64,000 nt of DNA from the NCBI GenBank assembly GCA_905181935.1, contig CAJIZV010000001.1:545560-609559 (forward strand), given 5' to 3'. Below, one piece after another: positions 27,118 to 35,854 of the stretch. The position numbers and the translations under genes were made by a program. Positions within the stretch are counted from its first letter, which is position 1. Each line of letters starts with the position of its first letter. Source of the stretch: an uncultured Amylibacter sp. GTDB lineage: Bacteria > Pseudomonadota > Alphaproteobacteria > Rhodobacterales > Rhodobacteraceae. The notes beneath the pieces were generated by a model. That model worked only from the letters and a program-made list of their open reading frames with translations. It was not told the origin of the DNA and made no database searches.

Positions 27118-27615
27118 ATGAACAAAAAAACTTCAGCTTTGGTTGGATTTAAACAGCATAATCATGGCGCTTGCTTAGAAAATGCAATTAATACAGCCGA
27201 AGAGTATTGTAGCAAAAATAATCTAAATTTGACGCCAATACGCAAAAAAGTTTTAGAATTGTTACTGCAGGAGCATAAAGCACTTGGAGCTTATGCCATA
27301 CTTGCAATGCTGCGTGAACAAGGGTTTAGCAATCAACCGCCTCTGGCATATCGCGCATTAGATTTCCTCATAGAACATGGCTTTGCCCATAAGATAGAAA
27401 AATTGAATGCATTTGTTGCTTGTTCACTTCCAGGTGCAAATCACTCGCCAGCATTTTTGATATGCAAAAAATGTAACACGGTCGCAGAGACACAATCCTC
27501 CCCGCATAATATTTCATTTAATGAGACAGCTAACTCCACTGGTTTTCAGATTGAACAAACAATTATAGAAGCCCAGGGTATCTGCAAGTCATGCATAGAA
27601 ACAGATCAAATATGA
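27118..27615 (+). CDS. zur: Fur-family regulator, probably Zur
   Basis: A 165-residue Fur-family protein. The DNA-binding domain includes LNLTPIRKKVLELLLQE and GAYAILAML, with helix RALDFLIEHGFAHKIE. The C-terminal half has two CxxC pairs (CKKC near residue 119 and CKSC near 158) for structural zinc, as in Zur. A His-containing N-terminal extension (FKQHNHGACLENA) is unusual for Fur but seen in Zur proteins. The start follows AGGAGA. Its stop overlaps znuC by four bases (ATGA), so regulator and transporter genes are co-transcribed. Assignment to zinc rests on this context. Confidence 0.88.
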   Translation: MNKKTSALVGFKQHNHGACLENAINTAEEYCSKNNLNLTPIRKKVLELLLQEHKALGAYAILAMLREQGFSNQPPLAYRALDFLIEHGFAHKIEKLNAFVACSLPGANHSPAFLICKKCNTVAETQSSPHNISFNETANSTGFQIEQTIIEAQGICKSCIETDQI

Positions 27616-28346
27616 ACCTAATTTCAATTGAAAATATTTATGTAAATTATGGCGCAAAAACTGTATTGCATGGCGTAGACCTCAGTATAGACGAAGGAGA
27701 AATTGTTACCATTGTAGGTCCCAATGGCTCAGGGAAAACAAGTCTCCTTCGTGCAATTATTGGCGCAACATCCCTGCAAAAAGGAAAGATAACATTAAAA
27801 GATAATCTTAAAATGGGATATGTACCCCAAAGATTAAATTTTGACTCAAGTCTACCAATGACTGTCGAACGATTTATGCATCTTTCTAACAATATTAATA
27901 AAAAAGAATGCTTTAATGCTTTAGAAAAAGCCGGTGCCCCAAATATCTTCAAAAGCCAAATATCACAACTCTCAGGCGGTCAATTTCAACGTGTTCTATT
28001 GGCGCGCGCAATAATAGATAAACCAGACATATTATTATTAGATGAGGCTACACAAGGGCTTGATCAACCAGGCTCTGCATTATTTTATAAACAAATAGAA
28101 GAAGTCAGACGAGAAACAAACTGCGCTGTATTAATGATCAGTCACGATCTTCATGTAGTAATGAGCACTTCAGATCGAGTAATTTGCCTAAACGGACATG
28201 TTTGCTGCTCTGGCACTCCCGCTAATGTTGCCTCTGATCCAGAATATAAGGCAATGTTTGGAGCAGGAACAGAAGGGACATTAGCACTATACCAACACCA
28301 ACATGGCCATGACCACAGAGATAAAGAGTTAGAGCATAATGCTTGA
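27612..28346 (+). CDS. znuC: Zinc ABC transporter ATP-binding protein ZnuC
   Basis: ATPase of the ZnuABC zinc importer. Walker A is GPNGSGKTS, the signature is LSGGQFQRVLLARA and Walker B is LLLDEATQGLDQPG. The C-terminus has a His tail (YQHQHGHDHRDKELEHN), fitting zinc sensing or binding. The start at 27612 overlaps the zur stop; an in-frame ATG at 27591 lies inside zur. The 244-residue length is normal. It overlaps znuB by eight bases. Confidence 0.93.
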   Translation: MNLISIENIYVNYGAKTVLHGVDLSIDEGEIVTIVGPNGSGKTSLLRAIIGATSLQKGKITLKDNLKMGYVPQRLNFDSSLPMTVERFMHLSNNINKKECFNALEKAGAPNIFKSQISQLSGGQFQRVLLARAIIDKPDILLLDEATQGLDQPGSALFYKQIEEVRRETNCAVLMISHDLHVVMSTSDRVICLNGHVCCSGTPANVASDPEYKAMFGAGTEGTLALYQHQHGHDHRDKELEHNA

Positions 28347-29148
28347 TGATTTCATGACAAGAGCAGTGTTGGCTGGCATCGGCGTAGCATTAGCCGCAGC
28401 ACCACTTGGTTGTTTTGTTGTTTGGAGAAGAATGGCATATTTTGGTGAAGCCATTGCCCATGCGGCAATTTTAGGAGTTGCCATATCATTAACGTTGCAA
28501 ATTTCAGTTTTTACTGGTGCATTAATGATTGCACTCCTTATGGCTTGGATCGTGACACTTCTTTCTGGCAAAAATTACGCCATGGATACACTTCTTGGCG
28601 TTTTAGCCCACTCATCACTGGCATTTGGGCTCGTGTTTGTTTCCTTTCTTTCAGGAATTAGAATTGATCTGATGGCCTATTTGTTTGGTGATATACTAGC
28701 AGTATCACAATACGATCTTGCTATAATATGGCTTGGCGTAATTCTAGTTATTTTACTGATGTATTGGAGATGGTCTGCCCTTTTAATAAGCACATTAAAT
28801 GAAGAAATGGCATACGCTTCTGGCTTAAACCCAAAACGCGATAAAATTATTTTAACACTTTCATTAGCCATAACAGTTGCAGTTGCTATAAAAGTTGTGG
28901 GTGTTTTATTAATAATTGCAATGTTGATTATACCAGCAGCAACTGCAAGAATTTTTGCACGCACGCCAGAGGCAATGGCAATAATTGCAGCAGTTATAGG
29001 AAGTTTGTCTGCGTTTGGTGGTCTTGAAGCAGCATATATTTTTGATACACCTGCTGGGCCTACTATAGTTTGCGTCGCTACAACTTCGTTCATTATTTTT
29101 AATCTAATGGGCTATATATATAAAAAAATAAATTCAATTTTCTTCTGA
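28339..29148 (+). CDS. znuB: Zinc ABC transporter permease ZnuB
   Basis: ABC-3 family permease of 269 residues with about eight hydrophobic spans. Family landmarks are FVVWRRMAYFGEAIAHAAIL near residue 30, DLMAYLFGDILAVS near residue 113, and the cytoplasmic loop region EEMAYASGLNPKRDK followed by VVGVLLIIAMLIIPAATAR. It forms the membrane channel with ZnuC. Last gene of the zur-znuC-znuB operon. Confidence 0.93.
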   Translation: MLDDFMTRAVLAGIGVALAAAPLGCFVVWRRMAYFGEAIAHAAILGVAISLTLQISVFTGALMIALLMAWIVTLLSGKNYAMDTLLGVLAHSSLAFGLVFVSFLSGIRIDLMAYLFGDILAVSQYDLAIIWLGVILVILLMYWRWSALLISTLNEEMAYASGLNPKRDKIILTLSLAITVAVAIKVVGVLLIIAMLIIPAATARIFARTPEAMAIIAAVIGSLSAFGGLEAAYIFDTPAGPTIVCVATTSFIIFNLMGYIYKKINSIFF

Positions 29149-29228
29149 CAAGACCAATTGACCAATAACAATCCGTTACTAATTTTTTAGAAAAATATAA
29201 GAATTTTTACACTATACTGGAGACATCC

Positions 29229-29861
29229 ATGACTTATAAATTGTACTATGCAGACGGAACTGCATCGATGGGGGTCAGGGTATTGCTTGAGGAAATTGGT
29301 GCGCCATACGAGCTAGTCCAAACAACAACAGATAGACAAAAACCTCGTCCAGCTGAACAATTGAAGATAAACCCCAACGGCTGGGTGCCGGTTCTTCTTT
29401 GGGACGATACTGCGATGTATGAATGCGCCGCTATGACCATATTCCTTTGCGATCGACATCCTGAAAAAAATCTAGCACCCGCGATAGATGCGCCAGGGCG
29501 CAGCCGATTTCTTCAAACACTGGTTTACTTCTCAAGCTCTGTTCAGACTGCTTTCCAGCTAGATTATCATGCTCATAGGTTTGCCGATACGCCCACCGAT
29601 GAGCCTAGTGCCCAGCGACGCGGGCATCGAAGACTGCGTGAAACATGGCAAATTATTGATGACCAAATTGGCGATAATAAGTGGATACTGGGGGATCAAT
29701 TTAGCGCTGCAGATATCTACCTATTTATGCTTACAACTTGGCTTGAACCATCACGTGGCCAACCCGCAATTCATGAATTTCCAAACGTACAGCGGATTGC
29801 GGATGCGGTTATGCTGCGCCCAAGCGTTCAGTGTGTTTATGGTGAGAAGATCATAGACTAA
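29229..29861 (+). CDS. Glutathione S-transferase family protein
   Basis: A 210-residue cytosolic GST-fold protein. The N-terminal thioredoxin-like domain begins YKLYYADGTASMGVRVLLEE, with the cis-Pro loop near NGWVPVLL and the Glu/Cys pair in YECAAMTIFLCDRHP for glutathione binding. The helical C-terminal domain contains LGDQFSAADIYLFML. The catalytic residue is most likely the Ser or Tyr in the first loop. Codon use is more GC-rich than the znu genes. Substrate unknown; no operon partner. Confidence 0.85.
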   Translation: MTYKLYYADGTASMGVRVLLEEIGAPYELVQTTTDRQKPRPAEQLKINPNGWVPVLLWDDTAMYECAAMTIFLCDRHPEKNLAPAIDAPGRSRFLQTLVYFSSSVQTAFQLDYHAHRFADTPTDEPSAQRRGHRRLRETWQIIDDQIGDNKWILGDQFSAADIYLFMLTTWLEPSRGQPAIHEFPNVQRIADAVMLRPSVQCVYGEKIID

Positions 29862-29914
29862 ATCTGGTCGTTAGCCTCAAAAAAATGCACTTTGACACAG
29901 CGTAAAAATATTTG

Positions 29915-30040
29915 CTATCTAGGCTTCTTACGTCGCCAATCACCTTGGACAAGGTACACAAGAGCATGCGATCCCAAAACCATTAGGACCCTAAAATGGG
30001 CACCAATAATAGCTATACCAATTATAATATCATAGAACAT
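29915..30040 (-). CDS. Possible small membrane protein, 41 residues
   Basis: An ATG at 30040 opens MFYDIIIGIAIIGAHFRVLM, then VLGSHALVYLVQGDWRRKKP, with one hydrophobic span and a basic C-terminus, a topology usual for small membrane proteins. No strong ribosome site. It lies in an otherwise decayed region, so it could also be chance or a relic. Confidence 0.3.
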   Translation of the reverse strand: MFYDIIIGIAIIGAHFRVLMVLGSHALVYLVQGDWRRKKPR

Positions 30041-30344
30041 TATTAATACCTATGTGCTCTAAGAGCATTAAAATCTCATCGTCTAACATTGCTAATAACC
30101 ACACTTTTTATAATTGGTGTTTATGCGCTTTCTAGCCATAGCTGTAGTTTTTTCAATAGCGGCAAACGTCATTTGCTTTGCATGTTTGTCTCTCCACTCA
30201 CCAGCCACTTAACTCCTATTAGCCGAAGCAATGTTATACCACACATGAGATGTAACATTATCTTTAAGGACACCCTTACAGTCGGCGTATATAAACCCAT
30301 TTTTTGAATAGAAGCCTCTTTTATTACAACTTCATAAGGTTTTC
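30041..30344. other. Region without recognised gene
   Basis: AT-rich sequence between the GST and the broken Lrp copy. An open frame at 30089-30307 has a hydrophobic start but no ribosome site and no familiar features. I do not support it as a gene. Confidence 0.4.
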
Positions 30345-30586
30345 TTTCGTTGTTTAGATAGAGATAATGTTACAACTACATTTATTGTATCAACGATATT
30401 ACCATAAGCAATATTTGCGAAGTAATTACGGATTATTCCTGCTTTTTTAAGCCTATTAAGTCTTATCCAGCTAGGTGTTACTTAAAGATTTACCATCTCA
30501 GCTAACTTTGATTTACTAATATTTCCATAGCGCTGTACTGCACAAAGAATCCGAATATCAGTGGCATCAAGTGGAATTTTTTTCAT
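30345..30586 (-). pseudogene. Truncated copy of the Lrp-family regulator gene
   Basis: This stretch aligns almost base for base with the first 80 or so codons of the Lrp gene at 23158-23643, from the ATG at 30586 leftwards. An in-frame stop replaces the Ser-Ala of NLSATPSWIR (CTTTCAGCA changed to CTTTAAGTA), and similarity ends abruptly near 30345, so the effector domain is absent. The 200 bases upstream of the start (30587-30785) also match the Lrp upstream region. A segmental duplication that has since decayed. Confidence 0.8.
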
Positions 30587-30849
30587 TTTTCATATCTTAC
30601 TCGTAGCCAAATAAAGTAAATTATTAATAATCTTTGTATTTAATCTGATATTTTAACTATGCTCCTTTTTTGTAGTGTTGCAAGTAATGACTTTTGTTGA
30701 GTGCTTACTGTTTTAATTTATTGGCCAGATTATATTGGGGAAAAATTAAAAATAAGATTACCTCGGTTTATAATCATCAGATTATAAGTTTTCCAAAGAA
30801 TAATACTCTCAATATCTCAGACAAAACCGCTAGAGTACCCAACGGTAAA

Positions 30850-31170
30850 TTATCTATTTGGTAAAAGTATTGTCGATATTGCAGGTATAACTGCAATCAA
30901 CATCCATACTGATTAAAGTGCTATCAAATAAGGTACTGTATATCTTAGTAATTTAAAGTATGGCGCTTCAATCACACCGCTAGCTACACTTAGGTCCAAG
31001 CCATAAGGTGGCCTAATAAACCCAATAGATCCACCAAACAAAAATATTACTGCAAAATGCACTGGATCAACACCAATCGAATGAGCAATTGCAGCTAAAT
31101 GCAACACCATCAAGTTTGTTTGACTATACCCTATTGCAGCTTGCCGCAAATAACTTGCCGATAGCAACAC
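30850..31170 (-). pseudogene. Fragment of a TRAP transporter large permease (DctM-type)
   Basis: The open frame 30913-31170 contains LHLAAIAHSIGVDPVHFAVI, then IGFIRPPYGLDLSVASGV and LLRYTVPYLIAL, a clear match to the C-terminal end of DctM/TRAP large subunits. After a stop at 30913 the same frame continues as SVWMLIAVIPAISTILLPNR, which is also DctM-like, so the stop is a mutation. Some 19 residues at the N-terminal end (MLLSASYLRQAAIGYSQ) look unrelated and may come from another gene. The rest of the transporter is missing. Confidence 0.65.
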
Positions 31171-31188
31171 TACTCCCGCGAGTATAAT

Positions 31189-32220
31189 TTAGTGTTTCTT
31201 ACGGCCTAGAAGCCATATAAAAAATATACCACCAATAAGTCCAGTCACGATACCGATTGGTATATCCTCAGGTGCCATCAAGGTCCTTGCAAAGATGTCT
31301 GCCCAAAGGAGAAAGACCGCACCTAAAACACCTGATGCTAAAAGAACGCGATTATAGTCGCCACCAACCACCATACGAGCAATATGTGGTATCATAAGTC
31401 CAACAAAACCAATTACTCCTGAAAATGCGACCATAACACCAGTAATCAATGCCCCGTTTACAAAAACTGCAAGGCGAAATTTTGCTACAGATATTCCTAA
31501 GGTAGCAGCTGTCTCGTCTCCTACTGTCATGGCGTTTAAAAGTGATGCGCGAGTTATTAGCCAAGCACCGCACACTAAAAGAATTGTTAACGGATACACA
31601 AGCTGGCTCCACTGTGCCAGACCAAGTCCGCCTAGCATCCAGAAAACAACTGTATGAGAAGCGCGAGGGTCTCCCATAAAAATCAGTATATTGGCACCCG
31701 CCATTACGATAAAAGAGACCGCCACACCAGTCAACACAAGACGATCTGCACTAGTAGCATCAGCAAAATGCGAAACACCAAGCACAATCATTGTGGCAAA
31801 CAGAGCGCCAACAAAGGCTAAAATTGGCACAGTAAGAGTTCCCAGAAACATGCCCGTATGTAAAAGCGCTAAAACTGCTCCAAATGCCCCCCCTGAAGAT
31901 ATCCCGAGAAGATGTGGATCAGCCAACATGTTACGCGTCACTGCCTGCAAGCTTGCACCTACGATAGCCAATCCAGCACCCACCATCATTGCCAATAGAG
32001 CGCGAGGAAGACGGATCTCCCAAACAATGGCTTCTCGACCTTGCGTCCATGTCTGCTCAATTAGCCCTGGCCAAACTTTATTTGAAAGAATTGCCCAAAC
32101 AGTGCCGGTGGATACAGGTACTGTTCCTACAGATACAGCAACAGAAAGTGACACCAAAAGTATCAACAATCCAATGATGATTAAAAATGATCGAGTTTTC
32201 AAAATATCAGCCCTAATCAT
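31189..32220 (-). CDS. FecCD/BtuC-family ABC transporter permease
   Basis: A 343-residue inner-membrane protein with about ten spans. Landmarks are RLPRALLAMMVGAGLAIVGA, NMLADPHLLGISSGGAFGAV and GVIGFVGLMIPHIARMVVGG, diagnostic of metal-chelate permeases that import siderophores, haem or cobalamin. Together with the binding protein and ATPase upstream it forms a complete importer. Last intact gene of this minus-strand operon. Confidence 0.92.
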   Translation of the reverse strand: MIRADILKTRSFLIIIGLLILLVSLSVAVSVGTVPVSTGTVWAILSNKVWPGLIEQTWTQGREAIVWEIRLPRALLAMMVGAGLAIVGASLQAVTRNMLADPHLLGISSGGAFGAVLALLHTGMFLGTLTVPILAFVGALFATMIVLGVSHFADATSADRLVLTGVAVSFIVMAGANILIFMGDPRASHTVVFWMLGGLGLAQWSQLVYPLTILLVCGAWLITRASLLNAMTVGDETAATLGISVAKFRLAVFVNGALITGVMVAFSGVIGFVGLMIPHIARMVVGGDYNRVLLASGVLGAVFLLWADIFARTLMAPEDIPIGIVTGLIGGIFFIWLLGRKKH

Positions 32221-32249
32221 AGATAAGCCAAACTATTTACATGTTGGAG

Positions 32250-33188
32250 TTAATTGCCCCAAAATGCATCTGCCAAATTCTTAACTGCTTGAATGTTTCG
32301 AGGTCCAGGTGTGGCTTCTACATACTCGAGCGTTACAAAACGATCGTTCTTGACTGCTGAAAGGTTTGCAAAAGCTGGGTTAGCCATCATATAGTCACGT
32401 TTCTGCTCGGCAGTAACATCACCATAATTGATTATTACTATTACTTGCGGATCGCGCTCAACAACTTCTTCCCATGTAACTGTGCCCCAACTTTTCTCAA
32501 AATCGTCCATAATATTGTGACCACCGGCCGCTTCAATGAGCGCCGTTGGCATGGCATAGCGTCCAGCTGTGAAGGGAGCGTCTTCTCCGCTATCATAAAT
32601 AAAAACGCGAAGATTTTCTTCACTAGTTTCAAGGCCTGCTTTAAAACTTTCCAAGTCTTCCCTATAGCTCTTTACGAGTACTTGGGCCCTATCGTTAACA
32701 CCAAAAATAGTACCTAGATTCAAGATATCAGTATACATATCAGCTATGCTGGCCTTACCCTTTTCCATTATATGAGAGCAAGACTCTGTTAGTTCGTATA
32801 CTTTGATACCAAATGGCTCAAGCGTTTGTGGCGTAACTTCACCACCAACTTTCATACCATAATTCCAGCCTGCAAAAAAGAAATCAGCGTCAGCACCAAC
32901 AAGAACTTCTTTGGAGGGGTATTTAACTGATAATTCTGGCAGTTCTTTAACACCTGAGCGCATTTTTGCATCCAAGGTCTTCCAGCCAGATATACCAGTG
33001 TACCCTACCATTCTGTCAGCAAGGCCGAGAACAAGCATCATTTCAGTAAGATTAACATCATTAGAGATTGCGCGCGCTGGGGGACTTTCAAAGGTCACAG
33101 TACGATTGCAGCTCTGAACAGTTGTGTCAGCTAGTGCTATACCGGCGCTAAAAATTATAGATACTGAACTGAGTAGAATATTTTTCAT
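32250..33188 (-). CDS. Metal-chelate ABC transporter substrate-binding protein (FepB/BtuF type)
   Basis: A 312-residue exported protein with signal peptide MKNILLSSVSIIFSAGIALA and a type III periplasmic binding fold. It shows the N-lobe opening (VTFESPPARAISNDVNLTEM), LADRMVGYTGISGW, and the C-lobe PQVIVIINYGD. A substrate is not evident; siderophore, haem, cobalamin or another metal complex are the alternatives. The upstream Zur-box-like palindrome could point to zinc-linked control. It sits 29 bases from the permease and 11 from the ATPase gene. Confidence 0.9.
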   Translation of the reverse strand: MKNILLSSVSIIFSAGIALADTTVQSCNRTVTFESPPARAISNDVNLTEMMLVLGLADRMVGYTGISGWKTLDAKMRSGVKELPELSVKYPSKEVLVGADADFFFAGWNYGMKVGGEVTPQTLEPFGIKVYELTESCSHIMEKGKASIADMYTDILNLGTIFGVNDRAQVLVKSYREDLESFKAGLETSEENLRVFIYDSGEDAPFTAGRYAMPTALIEAAGGHNIMDDFEKSWGTVTWEEVVERDPQVIVIINYGDVTAEQKRDYMMANPAFANLSAVKNDRFVTLEYVEATPGPRNIQAVKNLADAFWGN

Positions 33189-33199
33189 AGGAAACTTTC

Positions 33200-34057
33200 T
33201 TAAGTTTGAAGATTAAAAATTAATAGACTTTTATCACTAGACGAGAGTCTCTCGTAGCTTGCATCCACTTGAAACGTGCCCGAGATCGCTTCTGCTGAAA
33301 ACACAGTGTCAGGCATTCCAAAGCCCAAAAGATGGCCTTCTTTAAGCATTGCCACCTCGTCACAGACATCCGCTGCCATATTAATGTCATGCAGAGAGGT
33401 AATGATTGTTAATGGGAGATCACGGATCATTTCAAGGATCTCCAATTGATGACGGATATCAAGATGGTTTGTTGGCTCGTCTAAGACCAGAATCGAGGGC
33501 TCTTGAGCAAGTGCTCGTGCAACCATAACGCGCTGCCGCTCTCCTCCAGACAAAGTACCAAGGGATCGCTCAGAAAAGTGGTTCAAATCTAAGCGGCGGA
33601 GTGCGGCTTCAACAATGAACATATCATATTCACCACAGCTCCCACCAAATCCAATACGGTATGGAGTTCGCCCCAGTGCAACTATTTCGCGGACGGTTAA
33701 GGCAAAATCAGTGGGTTGCTCCTGCAAAACAGCAGCAATTTTACAAGCTGTAGCACGGGCTGTCATTTTCCAAATATTAATACCATCAATCTCAATTGTT
33801 CCGCTGGTAGGCGCATGATACCTATATAGGAGCCTTAGAAGTGTTGACTTTCCAGCACCATTTGGCCCCACAACGCCAAGAACTTTACCAGGCAAGAGGT
33901 CAAAGCTCATCTTGTGGAGTATCGGCTGTCCATTTCTTGGCAATGACCAACTTACATTCTTTATCGAAATAGATGCTTTGGTTGTGTTGTTATGGTATAA
34001 AAAAGATGCATCTTTATGTCCAATATCAGGAGTAAATTTTTGTGCTAATTTATTCAT
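33200..34057 (-). CDS. Metal-chelate ABC transporter ATP-binding protein (FecE/BtuD type)
   Basis: A 285-residue ATPase with an N-terminal extension of about 30 residues ahead of the nucleotide-binding domain. Walker A is GPNGAGKST, the signature is LSGGERQRVMVARA and Walker B is ILVLDEPTNHLD, with ITSLHD switch. It is the first intact gene of the importer operon. Between it and the Zur-like palindrome lies the frameshifted DUF1636 gene. An alternative start within the first 30 residues is possible. Confidence 0.9.
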   Translation of the reverse strand: MNKLAQKFTPDIGHKDASFLYHNNTTKASISIKNVSWSLPRNGQPILHKMSFDLLPGKVLGVVGPNGAGKSTLLRLLYRYHAPTSGTIEIDGINIWKMTARATACKIAAVLQEQPTDFALTVREIVALGRTPYRIGFGGSCGEYDMFIVEAALRRLDLNHFSERSLGTLSGGERQRVMVARALAQEPSILVLDEPTNHLDIRHQLEILEMIRDLPLTIITSLHDINMAADVCDEVAMLKEGHLLGFGMPDTVFSAEAISGTFQVDASYERLSSSDKSLLIFNLQT

Positions 34058-34123
34058 TAAATTATATTACTTTCTTAGTGTCTTTTGTTTTCATATTAAA
34101 TAATCACATTCTAATTTTTAAAT

Positions 34124-34506
34124 TTAACGAATTAATAATTGATGAAAATTCTTATTAGAATGAACCCTTTCGATAGTACCATTTTGCATAGGCTGTAAGC
34201 GCTCTTTGCTATCTAGAAAATCTTCTGGGGAGGCAGCATACAGGGATGGAAATTCCAAAAAAGTTGGCATAAGTCAGTTTCTCGGAGCTCATATCATCAA
34301 ACACATGAAAATCTCCCATCTGAACAAATTGAGTTAATGCAAGTTATCCCCCAAAGGGCAAATGACAGCTCATGAGTACTCTTCATTCGAAACAAAACCG
34401 CTTGCGCCAGACGCTCGCCTCTTCGAACATTATTATAATTGCTTTCACGACCATCACGGCATCTCATGCAGATAAATAAAATTGGTTGGATATTAAGCAT
34501 TTTCAA
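34124..34506 (-). pseudogene. Frameshifted DUF1636-family metal-binding protein
   Basis: The frame from 34506 encodes IQPILFICMRCRDGRES, then RRGERLAQAVL and FALWGITCINSICSDG, matching the N-terminal half of the DUF1636 (COG5469) family with its CxxC and Cys pair. It stops early at 34297. In another frame further on, LYAASPEDFLDSKERLQ and MQNGTIERV match the family's C-terminus, ending at 34124. At least one frameshift therefore broke a gene that was probably the first of this operon. The family is often linked to cobalamin or metal genes. Confidence 0.6.
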
Positions 34507-34520
34507 TTCGCCTATACTTA

Positions 34521-34568
34521 AATAATATTATATGTGTTATGTTATAACATCACATATATAATATTATT
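34521..34568. promoter_or_regulatory. 48-base palindrome containing a Zur-box-like core
   Basis: The core ATGTTATAACAT (34539-34550) is identical to the palindrome at 27087-27098 before zur. Here the symmetry extends to 24 bases per arm, with 22 of 24 positions complementary (arms 34521-34544 and 34545-34568). It lies 15 bases ahead of the start codon of the DUF1636 pseudogene, so it covers the likely promoter of the metal-chelate transporter operon. Confidence 0.65.
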
Positions 34569-34620
34569 CCAAACTAAACGTCAACATCTTATTTTAGTGT
34601 GTGAGAACTATCAGGATGCA

Positions 34621-34866
34621 GGTGCTGTCAGACAAATTCTGACTCACTTTAAAAAAACATGATCACACAAATCTAGGCAGCGCTAATTTGGAATCACTCA
34701 ATCTGTGCTTCCTAGATTTGTATGATCGTGGTCTTTTGAGACGTGTTTCGAAGTACTTGAAGTGGGGAATTTTTGTCATTAACCGAAATTAAAAGCTACC
34801 CGCAACACCATAAAGTTTGCCTGAAAATACTATTTCGAGATGATTTATAATTAGTCTGACAACACC
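34621..34866 (-). mobile_element. Internally deleted IS6-family element (remnant)
   Basis: The ends are inverted repeats: GGTGCTGTCAGACAAATT at 34621 and, reversed, GGTGTTGTCAGACTAATT ending at 34866. Inside, read on the minus strand from 34779, a transposase start survives (MTKIPHFKYFETRLKR). Between 34661 and 34727 two inverted copies of a 23-base segment related to the transposase 3' end form a hairpin (20 of 23 matched). No target duplication was found. A non-autonomous relic. Confidence 0.65.
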
Positions 34867-34950
34867 CTTCTGAAGGTAGCAAAAGATCAATAAATATTTA
34901 TCAGAGGGCTGATGATAATGCTTATTGTATTGTATTGTAAGGTACGACTG

Positions 34951-35835
34951 CTAGATAGTGGTTGTTCTTACAGTGTCGATAAATCTTTTTACAGTCTCAG
35001 AATTTCCTAATTTTCGATATGCTACGTACAGGTCGATTAGGTTTTCGCATGGTTCAAACGGAACTAAGGAAACGCCAGGTGGAGCTATATTTTTAACCCA
35101 TTCTGGTGCTATCGCTATCCCGATGCCGTGGGCCACAAACTGTAGCAAAGTGGACTTGTCAATGACCTCACAAACAATGTTTGGTTGGGCATCAATTTTC
35201 CGAAAAGCACTCCATAATGCTTCGTGCAGGATTGGTCGAGCATGTTTGGGATATCCGATAATCGGTTGATTGGCGATATCAGATGCAGAAAGGGATGCAG
35301 AGCTTGAAAGCGGATTAGTACTGGCAAGAACCACTACGATAGGCTGACGATGCAGAAGTTCACTAGTAATAAATTCATCTTCCTGAGCTGTCCGCACGAA
35401 GGCCACATCTGTCCGATGAGCAATTAACTCCTTGGAATGCTGTCCTGAGGAAGAGGTTTCCAGTATCTGCACATGTGCAGCGGGGTCAGTTTGGCGAAAT
35501 GCAAGCAGAGCTTTGGGTAACAAGATCGACATTGCCTCGTCAACGCCACTCACACGGACGTGGTGTAGATCGGACTCGGCGGTATGGACAACATTGGAGA
35601 CTGATCTTTCAATATCAGTAAGAATTCTTTTGGCATCTTGTAAAAACTCTGACCCGGCTTGGGTAAGGCTGACTTGTCGAGTTGTTCTAAAAAGTAGCCT
35701 AGCGCCAAGTTCGTGTTCCAATGCAGATACACGTTCAGAGAGAGCGGGTTGGCTCAGTCCCAAGCGTTCGCCAGCTCTTCTGAAGTGAAGTTCTTCAGCG
35801 ACTGCGACGAAGCATTCTAGTTGTCTAATGTCCAA
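34951..35835 (-). CDS. LysR-type transcriptional regulator
   Basis: A 294-residue LysR protein with N-terminal winged helix (MDIRQLECFVAVAEELHFRR, then GLSQPALSERVSALEHELGA) and effector domain. It lies 19 bases downstream of leuD on the same strand, so it may be co-transcribed with the leuC-leuD unit. Its target is unknown. GC content rises from this gene onwards compared with the preceding 5 kb. Confidence 0.92.
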   Translation of the reverse strand: MDIRQLECFVAVAEELHFRRAGERLGLSQPALSERVSALEHELGARLLFRTTRQVSLTQAGSEFLQDAKRILTDIERSVSNVVHTAESDLHHVRVSGVDEAMSILLPKALLAFRQTDPAAHVQILETSSSGQHSKELIAHRTDVAFVRTAQEDEFITSELLHRQPIVVVLASTNPLSSSASLSASDIANQPIIGYPKHARPILHEALWSAFRKIDAQPNIVCEVIDKSTLLQFVAHGIGIAIAPEWVKNIAPPGVSLVPFEPCENLIDLYVAYRKLGNSETVKRFIDTVRTTTI

Positions 35836-35854
35836 TCAGATATCCTTTGTAAGT

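Noticed and set aside
30089..30307. A 72-codon open frame in the region after the GST
   Set aside because: No ribosome site, no family features, and it lies in decayed sequence.
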